A stretch of 64,000 bases of DNA, taken from the NCBI GenBank assembly GCA_037367405.1, contig JAZKJV010006941.1, positions 124,001 to 188,000 of the forward strand, written 5' to 3'. Both the position numbers and the translations under genes were made by a program. Every line of letters begins with the position of its first letter. Within the stretch, counting starts at the first letter, position 1. This DNA comes from Ottelia alismoides (Eukaryota > Streptophyta > Magnoliopsida > Alismatales > Hydrocharitaceae). Positions 44,001 to 54,517 of this stretch are shown here, piece by piece. The notes under the pieces were generated by a model. The model saw only the letters and a list, made by a program, of their open reading frames with translations. It did no database searches and had not been told where the DNA came from.

Positions 44001-45910
44001 TCCTGTATCATCGGCTCCTGATCAGACACCTCTCGAACAAAAGCAAGGTAAGAATCGCAACCCTGATCAACAAGTCGCTGGGCTCGCAATACTGAAATGT
44101 ACTCCATGGTGGAGTCATGTGTAGTACCCTCAAACGTGAACTCGGGTAGATCTGGAATCCTGAAGACAACCGTCTTCCTAAAGCAATCAACAAGTGCATG
44201 ATGAGTAGATAGCCAATCCATGTCTAAAATCAAGTCGAACTCATCTAGCTGTAGGAGTAGACAGTCTGCGATCATCTCGTAACCGCCAATCAGTACGGGC
44301 AAGTGCCTGACTATCAGAGATATGACAAATAACTGGCCACCTGGCCCTCGGATGTGATATGGAGACGATAGCGTCTCTGCAACTCTATCTAAAGAAACAA
44401 GCAACCTCGAAGCAAGGAAAGAGTGTGTCGCGCCGGAATCAAATAAAACATGGAAAGGTCGGCCCAAGACTGAGACCATACCTTTCACTACAGTAGCGGC
44501 TGAACGTGCCTGCTCCTCAGTGACTGCGTGTAACTGCCCCTGCCTGGCTGATGCAGCACTAGATCCTGCCACACTCTGCGTCTGTCTCGGTTGCTGTCGC
44601 CTAAAGTTGGAGTTCCTGCCACGGAAACTCCCTGAACGCTGTGTCTGAGGCTGTGGCTGTGAAGGCTGTGGCTGAGGCTCGCCAGAAGCCTGTGGGCACT
44701 GTGCACGGTAATGTCCCCACTCGTGACATCGGTAGCATCGGACTGGTCGAGTAGAGGGAGTAGCTGTGTCCGTGCTCCGAGCTGGTCCTGCAGGTGGTCT
44801 ATCTGCTCGCTGCGACCCAGATGGTCGAGTGGACTCTGTACCTCGTCCGGCAAGTGCTCCTCCTAGAGTAGTCGATGGAGAAGAGCGAGCACTACCAGAG
44901 AATGTCGAACCTGTAGGTCGGAACCGTCTGGCTGACCTCTGCTGCTGAAACGGTCGACGTATCGGCCCAAAATGTCGCCGCGGTCTAGGCGGTGCTCCAG
45001 ACGAGCTCCCGTAACGTCTCCCTCTGATGTCCTCGAATTTCTCCGCAGCATCGGTAGCCTCGGAGATAGAAGTGATGTGTAGTCCAGCCAGCTTCTCCTG
45101 CACCTCCTCTCGCATGCCGCCAATGAACTTCTCCAGATTCTCCTCTGGAAATGCGCCAGCTGCTCGTGTGTGTCGTGACAGCTCTGTGTATCTGATAAAG
45201 TAATCTCGGGCTGTCATCTGTCCCTGACGAAGCTCTGCAAACAGTCGGCGCTGGGACTCCCTCCACTTCGCAGAAAAGAAGTGGGCTCTGAACTTCGTCA
45301 CAAAATCGTTCCAAGTAGGCTCTCGGCCTAACTCGGACACTACGGCCATCCACCATCGCTCGGCGAAGTCTATCAGTGAGTATTCTACGAAAGATAGCCA
45401 CGTGTTTCGTGGCGCATTAATCGCCCTGAGCACTTTCATTACTCTCATCAGCCACTGCTCAGCGTCATCTGGTGGACCTGTGCCCTCGAACAAGGGTATG
45501 TTGGCCCGCTGATAAGAAGTGAAGACTGACTGGTGCCTGTGAATGGCTGCAAACTCGTGTGTATCCTCGTCAGCAAAGTCAACAGGGTCCTGCTCCCTGC
45601 CTAAGTCTGCATCCCCCTCAGCTCCATGCTCTGGAATTTCCTCTAGTGGATCATCAGGATGAGGCTGCTCCACCTCAACGGACTGGTGCTGGTCCCGTCG
45701 TATCCCATCCTGAGATGGATGGTACGTGAAATCTGACAGATCCTCAAATCTCATCTCTATGTCCGTCTGCCTGTCAGCAATCTCGGTCTGCTGGGCCAAT
45801 ATCTGCTCCTGCTGGCCTCTCATAGCAGCCTGTTGCTGCTGAAGATCAGTAAGTGCGCTCAGTATGCGTGCCAGCTGATCAGAAGTATCCTGACCTGGTC
45901 GAGACGCCAT
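41031..45910 (-). CDS. Tekay gag-pol-chromodomain polyprotein, two exons
   Basis: Exon 1 is 41534-45910 (1,459 codons from [13 protein letters not shown]). Exon 2 is 41031-41447 (138 codons plus stop). Gag has the zinc knuckle [14 protein letters not shown] (about residue 390). Protease has [10 protein letters not shown] (about 487). RT has [12 protein letters not shown] (about 825). RNase H has [12 protein letters not shown] (about 970). Integrase has the HHCC finger near 1190-1235, MDFVTGLP, and [15 protein letters not shown] with the catalytic Glu. Exon 2 completes the integrase C-terminal [18 protein letters not shown] block and a chromodomain ([27 protein letters not shown]). Without removal of 41448-41533 the frame ends two codons after the junction and the chromodomain is lost. 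All catalytic motifs look intact. Confidence 0.88.
41448..41533 (-). other. Intron-like 86-bp segment within Tekay integrase region
   Basis: On the minus strand it begins GTAATC and ends TCAATTATAG, is AT-rich, has a possible branch-point region (CTAAATTAATTTC) and contains an in-frame TAA. Its length (86) is not a multiple of three. Both flanks are in phase 0, and the sequence on both sides is that expected of an uninterrupted Tekay polyprotein. Confidence 0.75.
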
Positions 45911-46147
45911 GGCTCTGCATGAGAACCATAATTAGTCATAGAAATGCCCTAGACAGATATTTATCATAAATGCTTTTCTCTTCTTGGGATATAAGATGAA
46001 ATTTTATGAAATTGGTGACATCTGTGGTTATTGAATATGAATGTCATATTTCCCTTCTCGAACTCACGACAAGTCGGTAGACTGTCGCTATTCGAGATCT
46101 TAATGCGATCGGAATTGTAATATCGCGAATGTGCGTATCGGGGTACC

Positions 46148-46165
46148 ACTGCTCTGATACCAAAC
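46148..46165 (-). other. Primer-binding site, Tekay (initiator tRNA-Met)
   Basis: On the minus strand TTTGGTATCAGAGCAGTG follows the 5' LTR after one or two bases. TGGTATCAGAGC is complementary to plant initiator tRNA-Met. Confidence 0.85.
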
Positions 46166-47800
46166 TGTAGACCCCTCAGGATCCGGGTACCCGTTTACGC
46201 GCAATTCGCAAGATATCATTCACAATTATATCGCACAAGTTGTGAAAATACAGGGAAAATTTTTTTTTTCGCGACTATGACATTCATTCTCAACTCATGA
46301 CCACAAGTAAAAGAGACAGACATCACCAAAATTTCTTTTCATTAATATTCATATCCATTTACAACATGTACAAGCATATTCCATGTTACAACATATATCC
46401 CAAAATGTGACAAAAGAGATAGCATTTACATCACATTGCCTAAAATATGCATTTGCATGGGAGTAATGGATGTAAATTATTAAAAGCAGAAGACTGGAGA
46501 CCAACATTTGAGATGGATTTCTCTATGTATATGCTTTTAGAATACTGATTAAGAAAAATCAGATTACATCTGTTACCTCCTCTTTCATGCATGGCAACTG
46601 GAAATTTCACATATAATTCTATCATCAAATAAGGAAAATTTGCAAATTTATCATATTGCAGAAATTAAATCCGAAATTGGTTGAAGATCACTTGTAAAAA
46701 GAAAACCCAATTAGAACTCAATACTAGCAGAAATCAGGGCATTAATGTGTAAAACATGCCTGGCAGCAATAGAATGGAATAGGAATGTACCATTTTGCAG
46801 AATTCTTGGAGAACAACAAAAGAAAAGGTGATTTATACATGTATGGCAGCAAGAGGATGGAGATAGGGATTGTACCTCAACTTGTTTCAAGATGGAGAAT
46901 TGGGGAAAGATTGATCTTGCATGCAGCTGGAAGGGGTTGGAGAAGAGCAGTTGCTCCAATTGGCCAAGATGGCTGCCCAAAATCTGAAATCTGTATGTTG
47001 TAGCAGATGAAATTGAAGAGAAAGGAGTTGCTACAGCACCGTTGATGTCTTGTGCAGGAGCTCCTCTGTTGGAAACGAGAGAAATAAGGATAGGTTTTGT
47101 TGGAATTAGGAGAGGTTTGCATCCTTCGTTGGGGATATTATATAGGGAAAGAGGTGTTCTCTTGTTTAGACAAGTGGACAAGAGTTTTAGTCCAAGTGGA
47201 GGGAAAAAGAAAAGGGCAAGTGGAGGCTTAATTGCCAAAGATGACAACGGCTCACTGTGGACTGATCTGTGTACAGTCAGTAAATAAAAAGAATTATTTT
47301 TTTTTAACAGAAATTTGTATTTATTATACGATACAAAAAAAAAATCATCCGTATTCACGCATCGAATACCGGATTTCGACGCGCAAGATCTCAATTTGAT
47401 CGTCTCAGAATGACGGTCAATATGAGTATAATGTTGATATACTTCCGGTCGGGTTTGGAGTACCCGAAATTTTCGGATACGGTTTTTGTTTAGGATTAAA
47501 TTTTGTGATTTTAAAATATCAAACGACCTCCGATTGACGAACGGTCGATTCCGTTGGTTTTGTATCGTCGAATCGGATCTAATGACGGTCTCGGTTCGTT
47601 TCGGGGTTTCCGAATTTGCGTCGCGGCTTTTCACGGCACGCATTGCAAAGGGACCGATTTTTGGTCGATTTCGCCCGAACGACTTTTGATTCATAATAAA
47701 TTGACCGTTTTAGGTTGTTTGGCATTGACCAACAACGTTTTTACGTTCATTAGACCCAAAATCGGACGACTTCAGGTTTGATTGGAAACCGGATGCTACA
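46166..47800 (-). repeat. 5' LTR of the Tekay element
   Basis: 1,635 bp, identical to 39213-40847 apart from one base. TATATAAT box on the minus strand at 47137-47144. Confidence 0.96.
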
Positions 47801-47940
47801 TATATCCCTTTCTTTTTTGGAATATTAGGTCAGTCCTTGACTTCTTCCACAATGATCACTTATACCCCTCAGATCAGTCATCGTCAATCCCTGATGTAAA
47901 CATACGTAAACTTTGAAGACACACGAGGAATTAAATTTAA

Positions 47941-48245
47941 GGGTAAATTACAATTTGGGTCCCCATCTATGGATCAGATCCCAGAATGGGTCCCGATCTT
48001 TAAATTGTAACGATTCGGGTCCCAGGACCATTTAGGAAATAGAAATTTTGGGGTTCATGACGAAGATGCCCTTATTGAAAAGGGAATGGGGGGTGAGTTC
48101 CAACTTTTAAACAAGGGCATACTTGTCATTAACCTTAAAAAGTTCCTTACATTAATGGCCCTCGGACCCAAATCGTTACAATTTAAAGATCGAGACCCAT
48201 TCTGAGATCTGAACCATAGATGGGGACCCAAATTGTAATTTATCC
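47941..48245. mobile_element. MULE-type MITE, 305 bp
   Basis: The ends GGGTAAATTACAATTTGGGT (left) and, inverted, GGATAAATTACAATTTGGGT (right) match over about 95 bp. An exact 9-bp duplication TAAATTTAA flanks it (47932-47940, 48246-48254). No coding capacity. It sits within MULE 1. Confidence 0.85.
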
Positions 48246-48254
48246 TAAATTTAA

Positions 48255-48950
48255 AGGTGAAAGCTCTTTTCACCCGCTCCTCCCCCTCCCCCTCCCCATT
48301 CCCATCCTCCTCCGCCCCATGCTCCTCCTCCATCCCCCTTCCTTCACCGCCCCCACCGCCCCCGTCCACCAGCACCTAATCCTCCACCTTTGCCCCTCTC
48401 CTCCAGCGCCCCCTCCTCCTCCTCTGCCCCCATCCTTCCTATCAACGAACTCCTTCCCATCCAAGTTCTGGACTGTGAGCCATGTCTAAGCTTGTTGTGA
48501 TCACCAACCACACCCCATCCTCTCTTGCGCCAAATTTATTTGAAGTCTTATCATCGGCTACCATTCCATATCCCTCTACAACTCTGCTCACTCGGGATTC
48601 CGTGGCGAATTTCTAGGGTTAAAATCCGTGCAGATCATGATGGGAAAACGGAAGCCTATGTTGGATTCCCTCCCGGAGAAACATGTCATGGAGCCTCCTG
48701 CTCGGGTCAAGATCAAGGTGTCACCGGGGAACTTCGATGGGAATCAGGAGATAGAAGCAGTCGGTGATGATCCTGAGTCCCCCTCCGTGCCTTATCGACG
48801 TATCTTCTTGGAAGGTGGTGGCCATCCACCATTGAGAACCTCAACCCTTATTTGCAGCTGAAGTCTAGAAGGCGTGGTCCAGAGGAGGATGGGGGGAGGT
48901 TTGGACAGTTATGCCTTCTTACCCTTATCATGGTTTGAAAAAACCATTCA
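48255..48950 (+). other. GC-rich interior of MULE 1, possible captured gene fragment
   Basis: A C-rich tract (48275-48470) would encode Pro/Leu-rich sequence in several frames. It is followed by a stretch around 48628-48860 with moderate coding character (KRKPMLDSLPEKHVMEPPAR in one frame). I do not recognise the protein. Position inside a non-autonomous MULE and composition unlike the AT-rich flanks suggest captured host DNA, but this is inference. Confidence 0.35.
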
Positions 48951-49094
48951 ACTTGTTAAGGGCTAAAGTAATAGAGTGGCATAATTGATAGAACCATATT
49001 AAGTCAAGGGCATAACCTATATTCTAAAAAGAGAAGAACATAACTGATATTGCAATATCTAAAAAGGACACGATTGATAAAAATCTTTTTTATA

Positions 49095-49510
49095 TATATT
49101 TAACACCTCTCTGGTTTGTTTTTTCCTAACCAGTGCACATGCACTTCAAGACGTCATCTTTGTTGCTGCTAACAAAAAATTTCATGAGCATATGGAAATA
49201 GCACAAGTTGGACTCCACCTAAATGACCTTGTGATTAAGCACACGAGCTTCCATCTTAAAGGATCAAGGTTCCGTTTTGGGTATACGAGTTATGTACAAA
49301 CTTCTTTAACAATTCGGACTCCTAAAAAATACGAAGTCGTTCATAATCATCAAGCTTTCTGCAAAGTTTGCCTCTCGTATAATCACTATCTGAATGTTGT
49401 ACAGAAACCAAATACTTTACCAAGCAGAACACGATCACAAGTTTTAACAGATGAAGATGGATATGAATTTTGTCATGAACATTTTTTAATATCTAAGCAG
49501 GTAAAGCATA
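49095..49510 (+). pseudogene. Decayed paralogous copy, part 3: distal 3' flank
   Basis: Aligns with about 58140-58790 downstream of the intact gene. Shared words include CTTCCATCTTAAAGGATCA, TACAAACTTCTTTAACAAT, CATCAAGCTTTCTGCAAA and TGAAGATG(G/A)ATA(T/C)GAATT. It contains the degraded copy of the tRNA-derived SINE head. Similarity fades near 49510, before the second MULE. Confidence 0.7.
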
Positions 49511-49778
49511 GATCCCATATATTACAAATGAATGCACTGGTTTATAATATATTAATAATAGGGGTTTTATCACTTGTGCTCCTATGAGATATCGCAATTT
49601 CAGTTATGTCCCTATCTTTTTGGTAATATCAGTTGTACCCCTCACTTCTTTCTCCGTTATCACTTGTGCCCTTCCATCAGATTGACCAATAAAAAATTAA
49701 AATAACCATGATTTATTCAAACCATGATGTGATTAAGAAGGGTATTATGGTCAGAATAATGGGATAAGCTTCATCCTC

Positions 49779-50003
49779 GCAGGGCGGGATACAAGCTCCG
49801 TCACACTCTCGTGGTTCTTCTGGACGCCATCCAAGCGTCGAGCCGTCGCGGCGTCGAGGTGAGCCAAGACGGATCGCTGTTCACGTTAGAGGAGCTCAAG
49901 GGGATGGAGTACCTCCATGCGGCGTTGTCGGAGGCACTGAGGCTGTATCCATCGGTACCGGTGGACTTCAAGGAGGTCCTGGAGGATGGCATGCTGCCGG
50001 ACC
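49779..50003 (+). pseudogene. Captured CYP86-like cytochrome P450 fragment
   Basis: The first frame reads [15 protein letters not shown], the I-helix oxygen-activation motif typical of CYP86 fatty-acid omega-hydroxylases. After a shift of frame and a deletion it continues as FTLEELKGMEYLHAALSEAL then RLYPSVPVDFKEVLEDGMLP, with the K-helix ExxR motif (EALR). The C-terminal PERF and heme-binding FxxGxRxC regions are absent; the sequence passes into G-rich repeat at about 50003. No intact parent gene is in the window. Confidence 0.85.
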
Positions 50004-50350
50004 GGGGTAGGGGTGGGGGGAGGAGCAGCGGGAGGGGGGCGCGGAGGATGGCGGGGGCAGCGGGGGCAGGGGGAGGAGCAACGGGGGGGAGGGGGGAGGG
50101 GGGAGCAGCAGCGGGAGGAGGGCGTGGGGGTAGCGGGGACGGCAGGGGCAGGGGCGGGGGGAGCAGCAGCGGGACAGGGCGCGGGGTGGCAGGGGCGGCG
50201 GGGGCAGGGGCGAGGGGAGGAGCAGCGGGGGCGGCGGGGGCCGGGGGAGGCGGAGGAGGCAGGGGCCAGGGGGCCATGAAGGAGCCGGGGCAGACTTGCG
50301 AGGGTCGGGGGCGGAGGTGCAAGGGTCGGGGAGGAGCTCGGGGTAGAGGG
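50003..50350 (+). repeat. G-tract-rich low-complexity sequence
   Basis: Dense runs of 3-7 G separated by short A/C/T spacers (for example GGGGTAGGGGTGGGGGGAGG). It satisfies the G3+N1-7 pattern many times over, so G-quadruplex formation is likely on the plus strand. The Gly/Ala-rich frame across it (49811-50521) is probably compositional. Confidence 0.75.
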
Positions 50351-50824
50351 AAGGGGGAGGAAGAGGATGGGGGAGGAAGAAGAGTTGGACATTTCAGTCT
50401 AATTTTTTCAATTAATTCCACTTGTATCCTTGAAGTTAACGTCCGTTTGTATTATGGATGGACGGAAACTAACCCGAGGAGTACAAGTGATAGAATGGGA
50501 AGAAGTGAGGGGTACAACTGATACTACCAAAAAGATAAGGGCATAACTGAAATTATGATATCTCAGAGGGGCACAAGTGATAAAAACCCTTAATAATATA
50601 ACATAAGAAAATATACGAATAAAATAAAAAGAATAATAGAATAAAAAGAAATAAGCTGCCTGCCTCTTAGTCAACGATGGCGACACGATGACCACATCCT
50701 TTGTCCGACGTGTACGCCCTCCAGACCCTACAAAGCAAGAAACAGAAAACGTCCCGCTTCCCCCCTCAGCAACCGAAGAGGAGGAGCCCCCTTCTGACTT
50801 GGAGACGTCTGAGATCGGAGGCTG

Positions 50825-53137
50825 ATGCCCCTTCTCATGGACGGGGACGGCGAGATCGATCGACTACCCGTCGACGTCCTCGCGCACATCTTCGTCCTCG
50901 TCTCCTCCTTCCGCGATCTCGCTCAGTTCCGTTCCCTTTGGTGATCTTAACTAGTGTTTTCTTTTTTTAAGAGGAAGAGGAGTTTTATTGATTATTGTGC
51001 AGGGCCAGTGGGGTATGCCGGAAATGGAAGGACGGTGTTCGGCGGTCGCTGGCGAGGAGGGAGAGGCTGAGCTTCGCCGGGTGGAGGATGGACGATCACT
51101 CCACCGACCGGCTCGTGCGCTACGCGTACAATCTCAGGGAACTTGATATGTGAGCATTGATTGCTTGTTTTCTTGGTCTTTGTTGAATGATTAGCAACCC
51201 CAATTAGGGAGGGGAATCTTAACTGGAAGAACTATTCACTAGACTAACAAGAACAATCCCATGTCTTGGTGTTCTGAGCATATATTGGTATCAACATGCT
51301 TATTAGATTACTAAGATACAATTGTTGTTTCCACAGCATAGCAGAAAAATCCGCAGTTTAAATAATTTGCAAAAGGAATCATCTAACATGTTCTTTTGAT
51401 ATTAATTAGAATCTAGAGTTGACAAGCATACTTGGTTTTAATCTGGTTTTTTAACTTTTGATTATATTAGCTTAATGAGAACTGTTGCGTGTAATCGTCG
51501 GAAGCAGACTTAACTATGCTCGACAATCTAAAATAACTCTCTGATTCAGTACCGACCTGTCTTTCTGAACAGCTTGTACAAAAAATTGAGATCTTTCAGT
51601 GTCACTTATGAAAAGAATATCCTCCATATGAGATATGGAAATTACAAGTGATTAGTAAATGGTTAGGCATGCTAACTTTTCCCCAGTTGGGTATGACTTA
51701 ATTTATTTCATCCATTATTTGGTACCCAATGATCTAAAGATCGAAATTTAAGTTGAATATCTTTACCTTTTTCCTGTTTTCCATGTTAAACTTCCAGTTC
51801 AGCATGCTTTTGCCGAATAAATTTCATATGGAATTTGATTATCTCCGAAAGCAATGCTGTCTCTCACATATTAGCCTTTTTGTTGCAGTTCCAGGAACTG
51901 TTGGGGCTCGCAGATCACCGACGCGGGATTGTACAGAATATCTTTTGCGAAGTGCGTAAAAAACTTAACTTCAATATCTCTGTGGGGAATGGCTGGGATA
52001 ACCGATAGCGGAGTAATTCAACTGGTAAAGTTTCCCTTAAGCTTCTCTGTTATCCAATGGAAAATGATCACGCTGTTTTTTTTTGCTGAGATATTGTATC
52101 AGGTAAGAAATTATACTGTGCATATGGACTGCATCTGGTCCTCCAAGAATTTGAGTTCCTCTTTGAAAAAACACAAAGGCATATAAAGTCTAGCAATTAA
52201 TTACATTCCTATCAGCATGTTGCAAACATAAGTAATGCAGTGCGATGAAAATTAGTTTTATACATTATCAAACTTCACAGTCTAAAAACTTTTGTCTTAT
52301 ACTGTTATGGGTGAGGAATGGCAGACTCTGATATTAAACTGAGAGATGTCTATACATGGAACATGATCTTCAGTGAAAGGTACCGCGAAGAATAACAAAC
52401 ATAAGTAATGCAGTGCGATGAAAATTAGTTTTATACATTATCAAACTTCACAGTCTAAAAACTTTGGTCTTATACTGTTAGTGGTATGGGTGAGGAATGG
52501 CAGACTCTGATATTAAACTGAGAAGTTTATACATGGAACATGATCTTCAGTGAAAGATACCGCGAAGAATAACATATCAAATCATGGCTAAAATGTCTAA
52601 ATTGCCATGTTTCTGTAGATTGGATTTATATCTTGAGATTATTGGTGAAAACATGTGCATTGTCTGAGCAACCTGTTGAGTTTGATGTATCGAAAATATA
52701 CAAACTCTTATAAGACATATTTCTAAAAATGTGCAGGTATCAAAAGCAACTTCACTTCAGCACCTAAATATTGGGGGCACATTTGTCACAGATGACTCTC
52801 TGTATGCTATTGCAAATAACTGTCCTCATCTAAAGGTGGGTTTTTAAAAAGAAATTATCATTTTAATCCTTAATCTAAAACTTGACTAGAATATTTAAGA
52901 TCTTACAATTAATGAAGTATCTACTTGTAGTCCATTGTTTTATGGGGTTGCCGCCATGTCACGGAAAGAGGCCTCCTCATGCTCGTCCACAGATGCGGCA
53001 AGCTCGCGTCCATCAACGTGTGGGGCATGAGAGTTCCAGTGGACTGCTTTGTTAGCCTTCTCGCGATTAGTCCCGCCTTGCAGATAAATCCAGTATCCCA
53101 CAATCTTATAGCAGCAAGCGCCTCAGCTGTACAGTGA
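50825..53137 (+). CDS. F-box/LRR-type protein (At5g67140-like), five exons
   Basis: Exons 50825-50940, 51003-51149, 51889-52024, 52737-52835 and 52931-53137, all with GT-AG introns and consistent phase, give about 200 residues (196 if the ATG at 50837 is used; a stop precedes 50825). The N-terminus has the F-box core RLPVDVLAHIF and ASGVCRKW, which would bind a SKP1/ASK adaptor in an SCF ubiquitin ligase. Leucine-rich repeats follow: NLRELDI, NLTSISLWGMAGITDSGVI, SLQHLNIGGTFVTDDSL and CRHVTERGLLMLVHRCGKL. The order and motifs fit the short land-plant F-box family typified by Arabidopsis At5g67140, from memory. Substrate unknown. Exon 1 is GC-rich, later exons less so. A 173-bp tandem duplication lies in intron 3. 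No lesion seen. Confidence 0.85.
52223..52574. repeat. Tandem duplication, 173-bp period, in intron 3 of the F-box gene
   Basis: CAAACATAAGTAATGCAGTG starts at 52223 and again at 52396. The two units match almost throughout, with small indels (TGTTATGGG versus TGTTAGTGGTATGGG). It is far from the splice sites. Confidence 0.85.
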
Positions 53138-53470
53138 GAGTAACAATCTGGTGCTCCTCGTGATGTTTATGTAATATAATCATTTGTATATAAAACATTG
53201 AATGCAGATTTGCAATACTGTTTGCATTGCTCTGTCACATTGGTGCTCTCCTGTCTCCTGCTGGATCAGTAAATTTGCTGTAAAATATGTGGGCACCAGA
53301 GAATAACACACATATATTTGTTACTATCTATATCTCTAAATTTCTGCTTGTTGATGGAATGCTAATATTTGGATTGCAGTTTATGGATTGCTTGACCGTT
53401 AAACCAATGGATCAACAATTTGAAATACTTCTTCGTCTTTGGTCGTAGGTCTTGTCCAAACCAACAAGGC
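53138..53470 (+). other. 3' flank of the F-box gene
   Basis: The likely 3' UTR begins here, with AATATAAT and similar AT-rich words near 53174. No reading frame. No polyadenylation site that I would fix. Confidence 0.4.
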
Positions 53471-53722
53471 CACGTTCATTTGGAGAATAAGCATTGGAAT
53501 AAGGGGTCAAGTCTCCGTCCGACGTAGTATCCAAGAGTACAGCTATTCCTATTCACATCCCATTATTTCACCATATTCCACCCACATTCCTATCTTTATT
53601 CCACCTTACTTAGCCTTATTCCACTTTATTCTCCATATTCCTATCTTTCCAGTCGAACAGAGAAAGACCCTTATTCTCCTTATTCCCCGTACTTATTCAT
53701 GCTTATTCCCGAATTGAACGCC
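53471..53722. mobile_element. MITE with imperfect TIRs, about 250 bp
   Basis: CGTTCATTTGGAGAATAAGC (left) and, inverted from the right end, CGTTCAATTCGGGAATAAGC are similar. The interior is rich in CTTATTCC words. No transposase. The target duplication is not clear, so the superfamily is not assigned. Confidence 0.5.
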
Positions 53723-53952
53723 TCCTACGTGAATTGTCTAATGTACACATGGGAATATGGATGTATTGGCATTTCACCTAGTCCTCCGTGTAACATTAAC
53801 CCTAGAATTGCGGTGTAAGCAAGCTCTTGAGGTCAGCCACTCATTGTACTCCAAATCACACTCATGAAAGAGAAAGCAGACAGTCTAGTGTAACCAGCCA
53901 ATGAATAATGAATTCACTGTTGCAAGCGAGTCACAAACCTAAATGGATAACA

Positions 53953-54517
53953 AAGGCGAGCATTGGGCTCGATCCGGCCCAACCCAGGAAAGCCCGGCCC
54001 GAGCCCATCAATTTTCCGTGAGCCTTGGGCCGGGTCGAGGCCCGCTTTTTTTAGCAAACTGAGGATCCGGGCCCGGCCCAAGGCCTGCGAGATCGGGCTC
54101 GGGTTCAGGTTGGGCTCAGGCTCGGGTCGGGCTCAACCCATACTTATTTTGATTACATGAAGTTGCATTTTGATTCCAATTTATTGTTATGGATATAATT
54201 CATCCATAACACATGAATATTTGATGTATTGTTACGATATAATATTATTATTGATGGATGAAGGAAATATTGGATGTATTGTGACCATAAATCTGTGTCC
54301 CCTAATTTAGTTCGAATAGGATATTTTGATATATGAGGGCACGGGCTCGACCCATTTGTACTTTGGGTTCGGGCCCAGCCTGACCCGAGCATAATATTTT
54401 TGAAAAAGGAGGACCCGGGCCCGGCCCATTTGTACATCGGGTTCAGGTCGGACCTGGACTTTTGTGGGTCCCGGTCAGGGTTGAGTCCGGGCCGGTCCGA
54501 CCCAATGCTCCACCCTA
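53953..54517 (-). mobile_element. hAT-type non-autonomous element, copy 1
   Basis: It is the inverted counterpart of 55288-55845. The right end ATGCTCCACCCTA is intact; the left end is degraded (AAGGCGAGCATT). Both arms are rich in GGGCCGGGCC words, around an AT-rich centre with CAATATTTGATGTATTG-like sequence. More diverged than copy 2, and its flanking duplication is unclear. Confidence 0.75.

Larger units (their letters stand above)
39213..47800 (-). mobile_element. Tekay/Del-type Ty3-gypsy chromovirus element, very young
   Basis: Two 1,635-bp LTRs (39213-40847 and 46166-47800) are flanked by the duplication TATAT (39208-39212, 47801-47805). I found one difference (C at 39998, T at 46951). 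The element reads on the minus strand, so 46166-47800 is its 5' LTR. The coding region 41031-45910 has gag, protease, RT, RNase H, integrase and, after an intron-like segment, a chromodomain. The target is the left terminal inverted repeat of MULE 1. Confidence 0.96.
39164..49085. mobile_element. Mutator-like element 1 (MULE), with nested insertions
   Basis: The termini GGTTTTTAATCAGTTGTGCC (left) and, inverted, GATTTTTATCAATCGTGTCC (right) are flanked by the exact 9-bp duplication TTTTTTATA (39155-39163, 49086-49094), the Mutator signature. The left TIR continues after the Tekay insertion (about 47801-47890) and aligns with the right TIR (about 48955-49085) and with the TIRs of the second MULE at 49561. 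After removing the Tekay element and the MITE, the original element was about 1.0 kb. No transposase, so it is non-autonomous. The interior (48255-48950) is GC-rich and may be captured sequence. Confidence 0.8.
49561..50589. mobile_element. Pack-MULE-like element 2 with P450 fragment, 1,029 bp
   Basis: TIRs of about 115 bp (49561-49677; 50470-50589) start GGGGTTTTATCACTTGTGC and, inverted, GGGTTTTTATCACTTGTGC. The exact 9-bp duplication TTAATAATA flanks them (49552-49560, 50590-50598). The interior carries a CYP86-like fragment and a G-rich tract and no transposase. TIRs are clearly related to those of MULE 1. A non-autonomous Mutator-like element carrying host coding sequence is by definition a Pack-MULE. 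Confidence 0.88.

Noticed and set aside
48220..48489. 89-codon Pro-rich frame as a gene
   Set aside because: Starts inside a MITE TIR and continues through a C-rich low-complexity tract.
49801..50521. 206- and 236-codon frames on both strands (Pro-rich and Gly-rich)
   Set aside because: Compositional frames across the G-tract repeat in the Pack-MULE; only the P450 fragment has family motifs.
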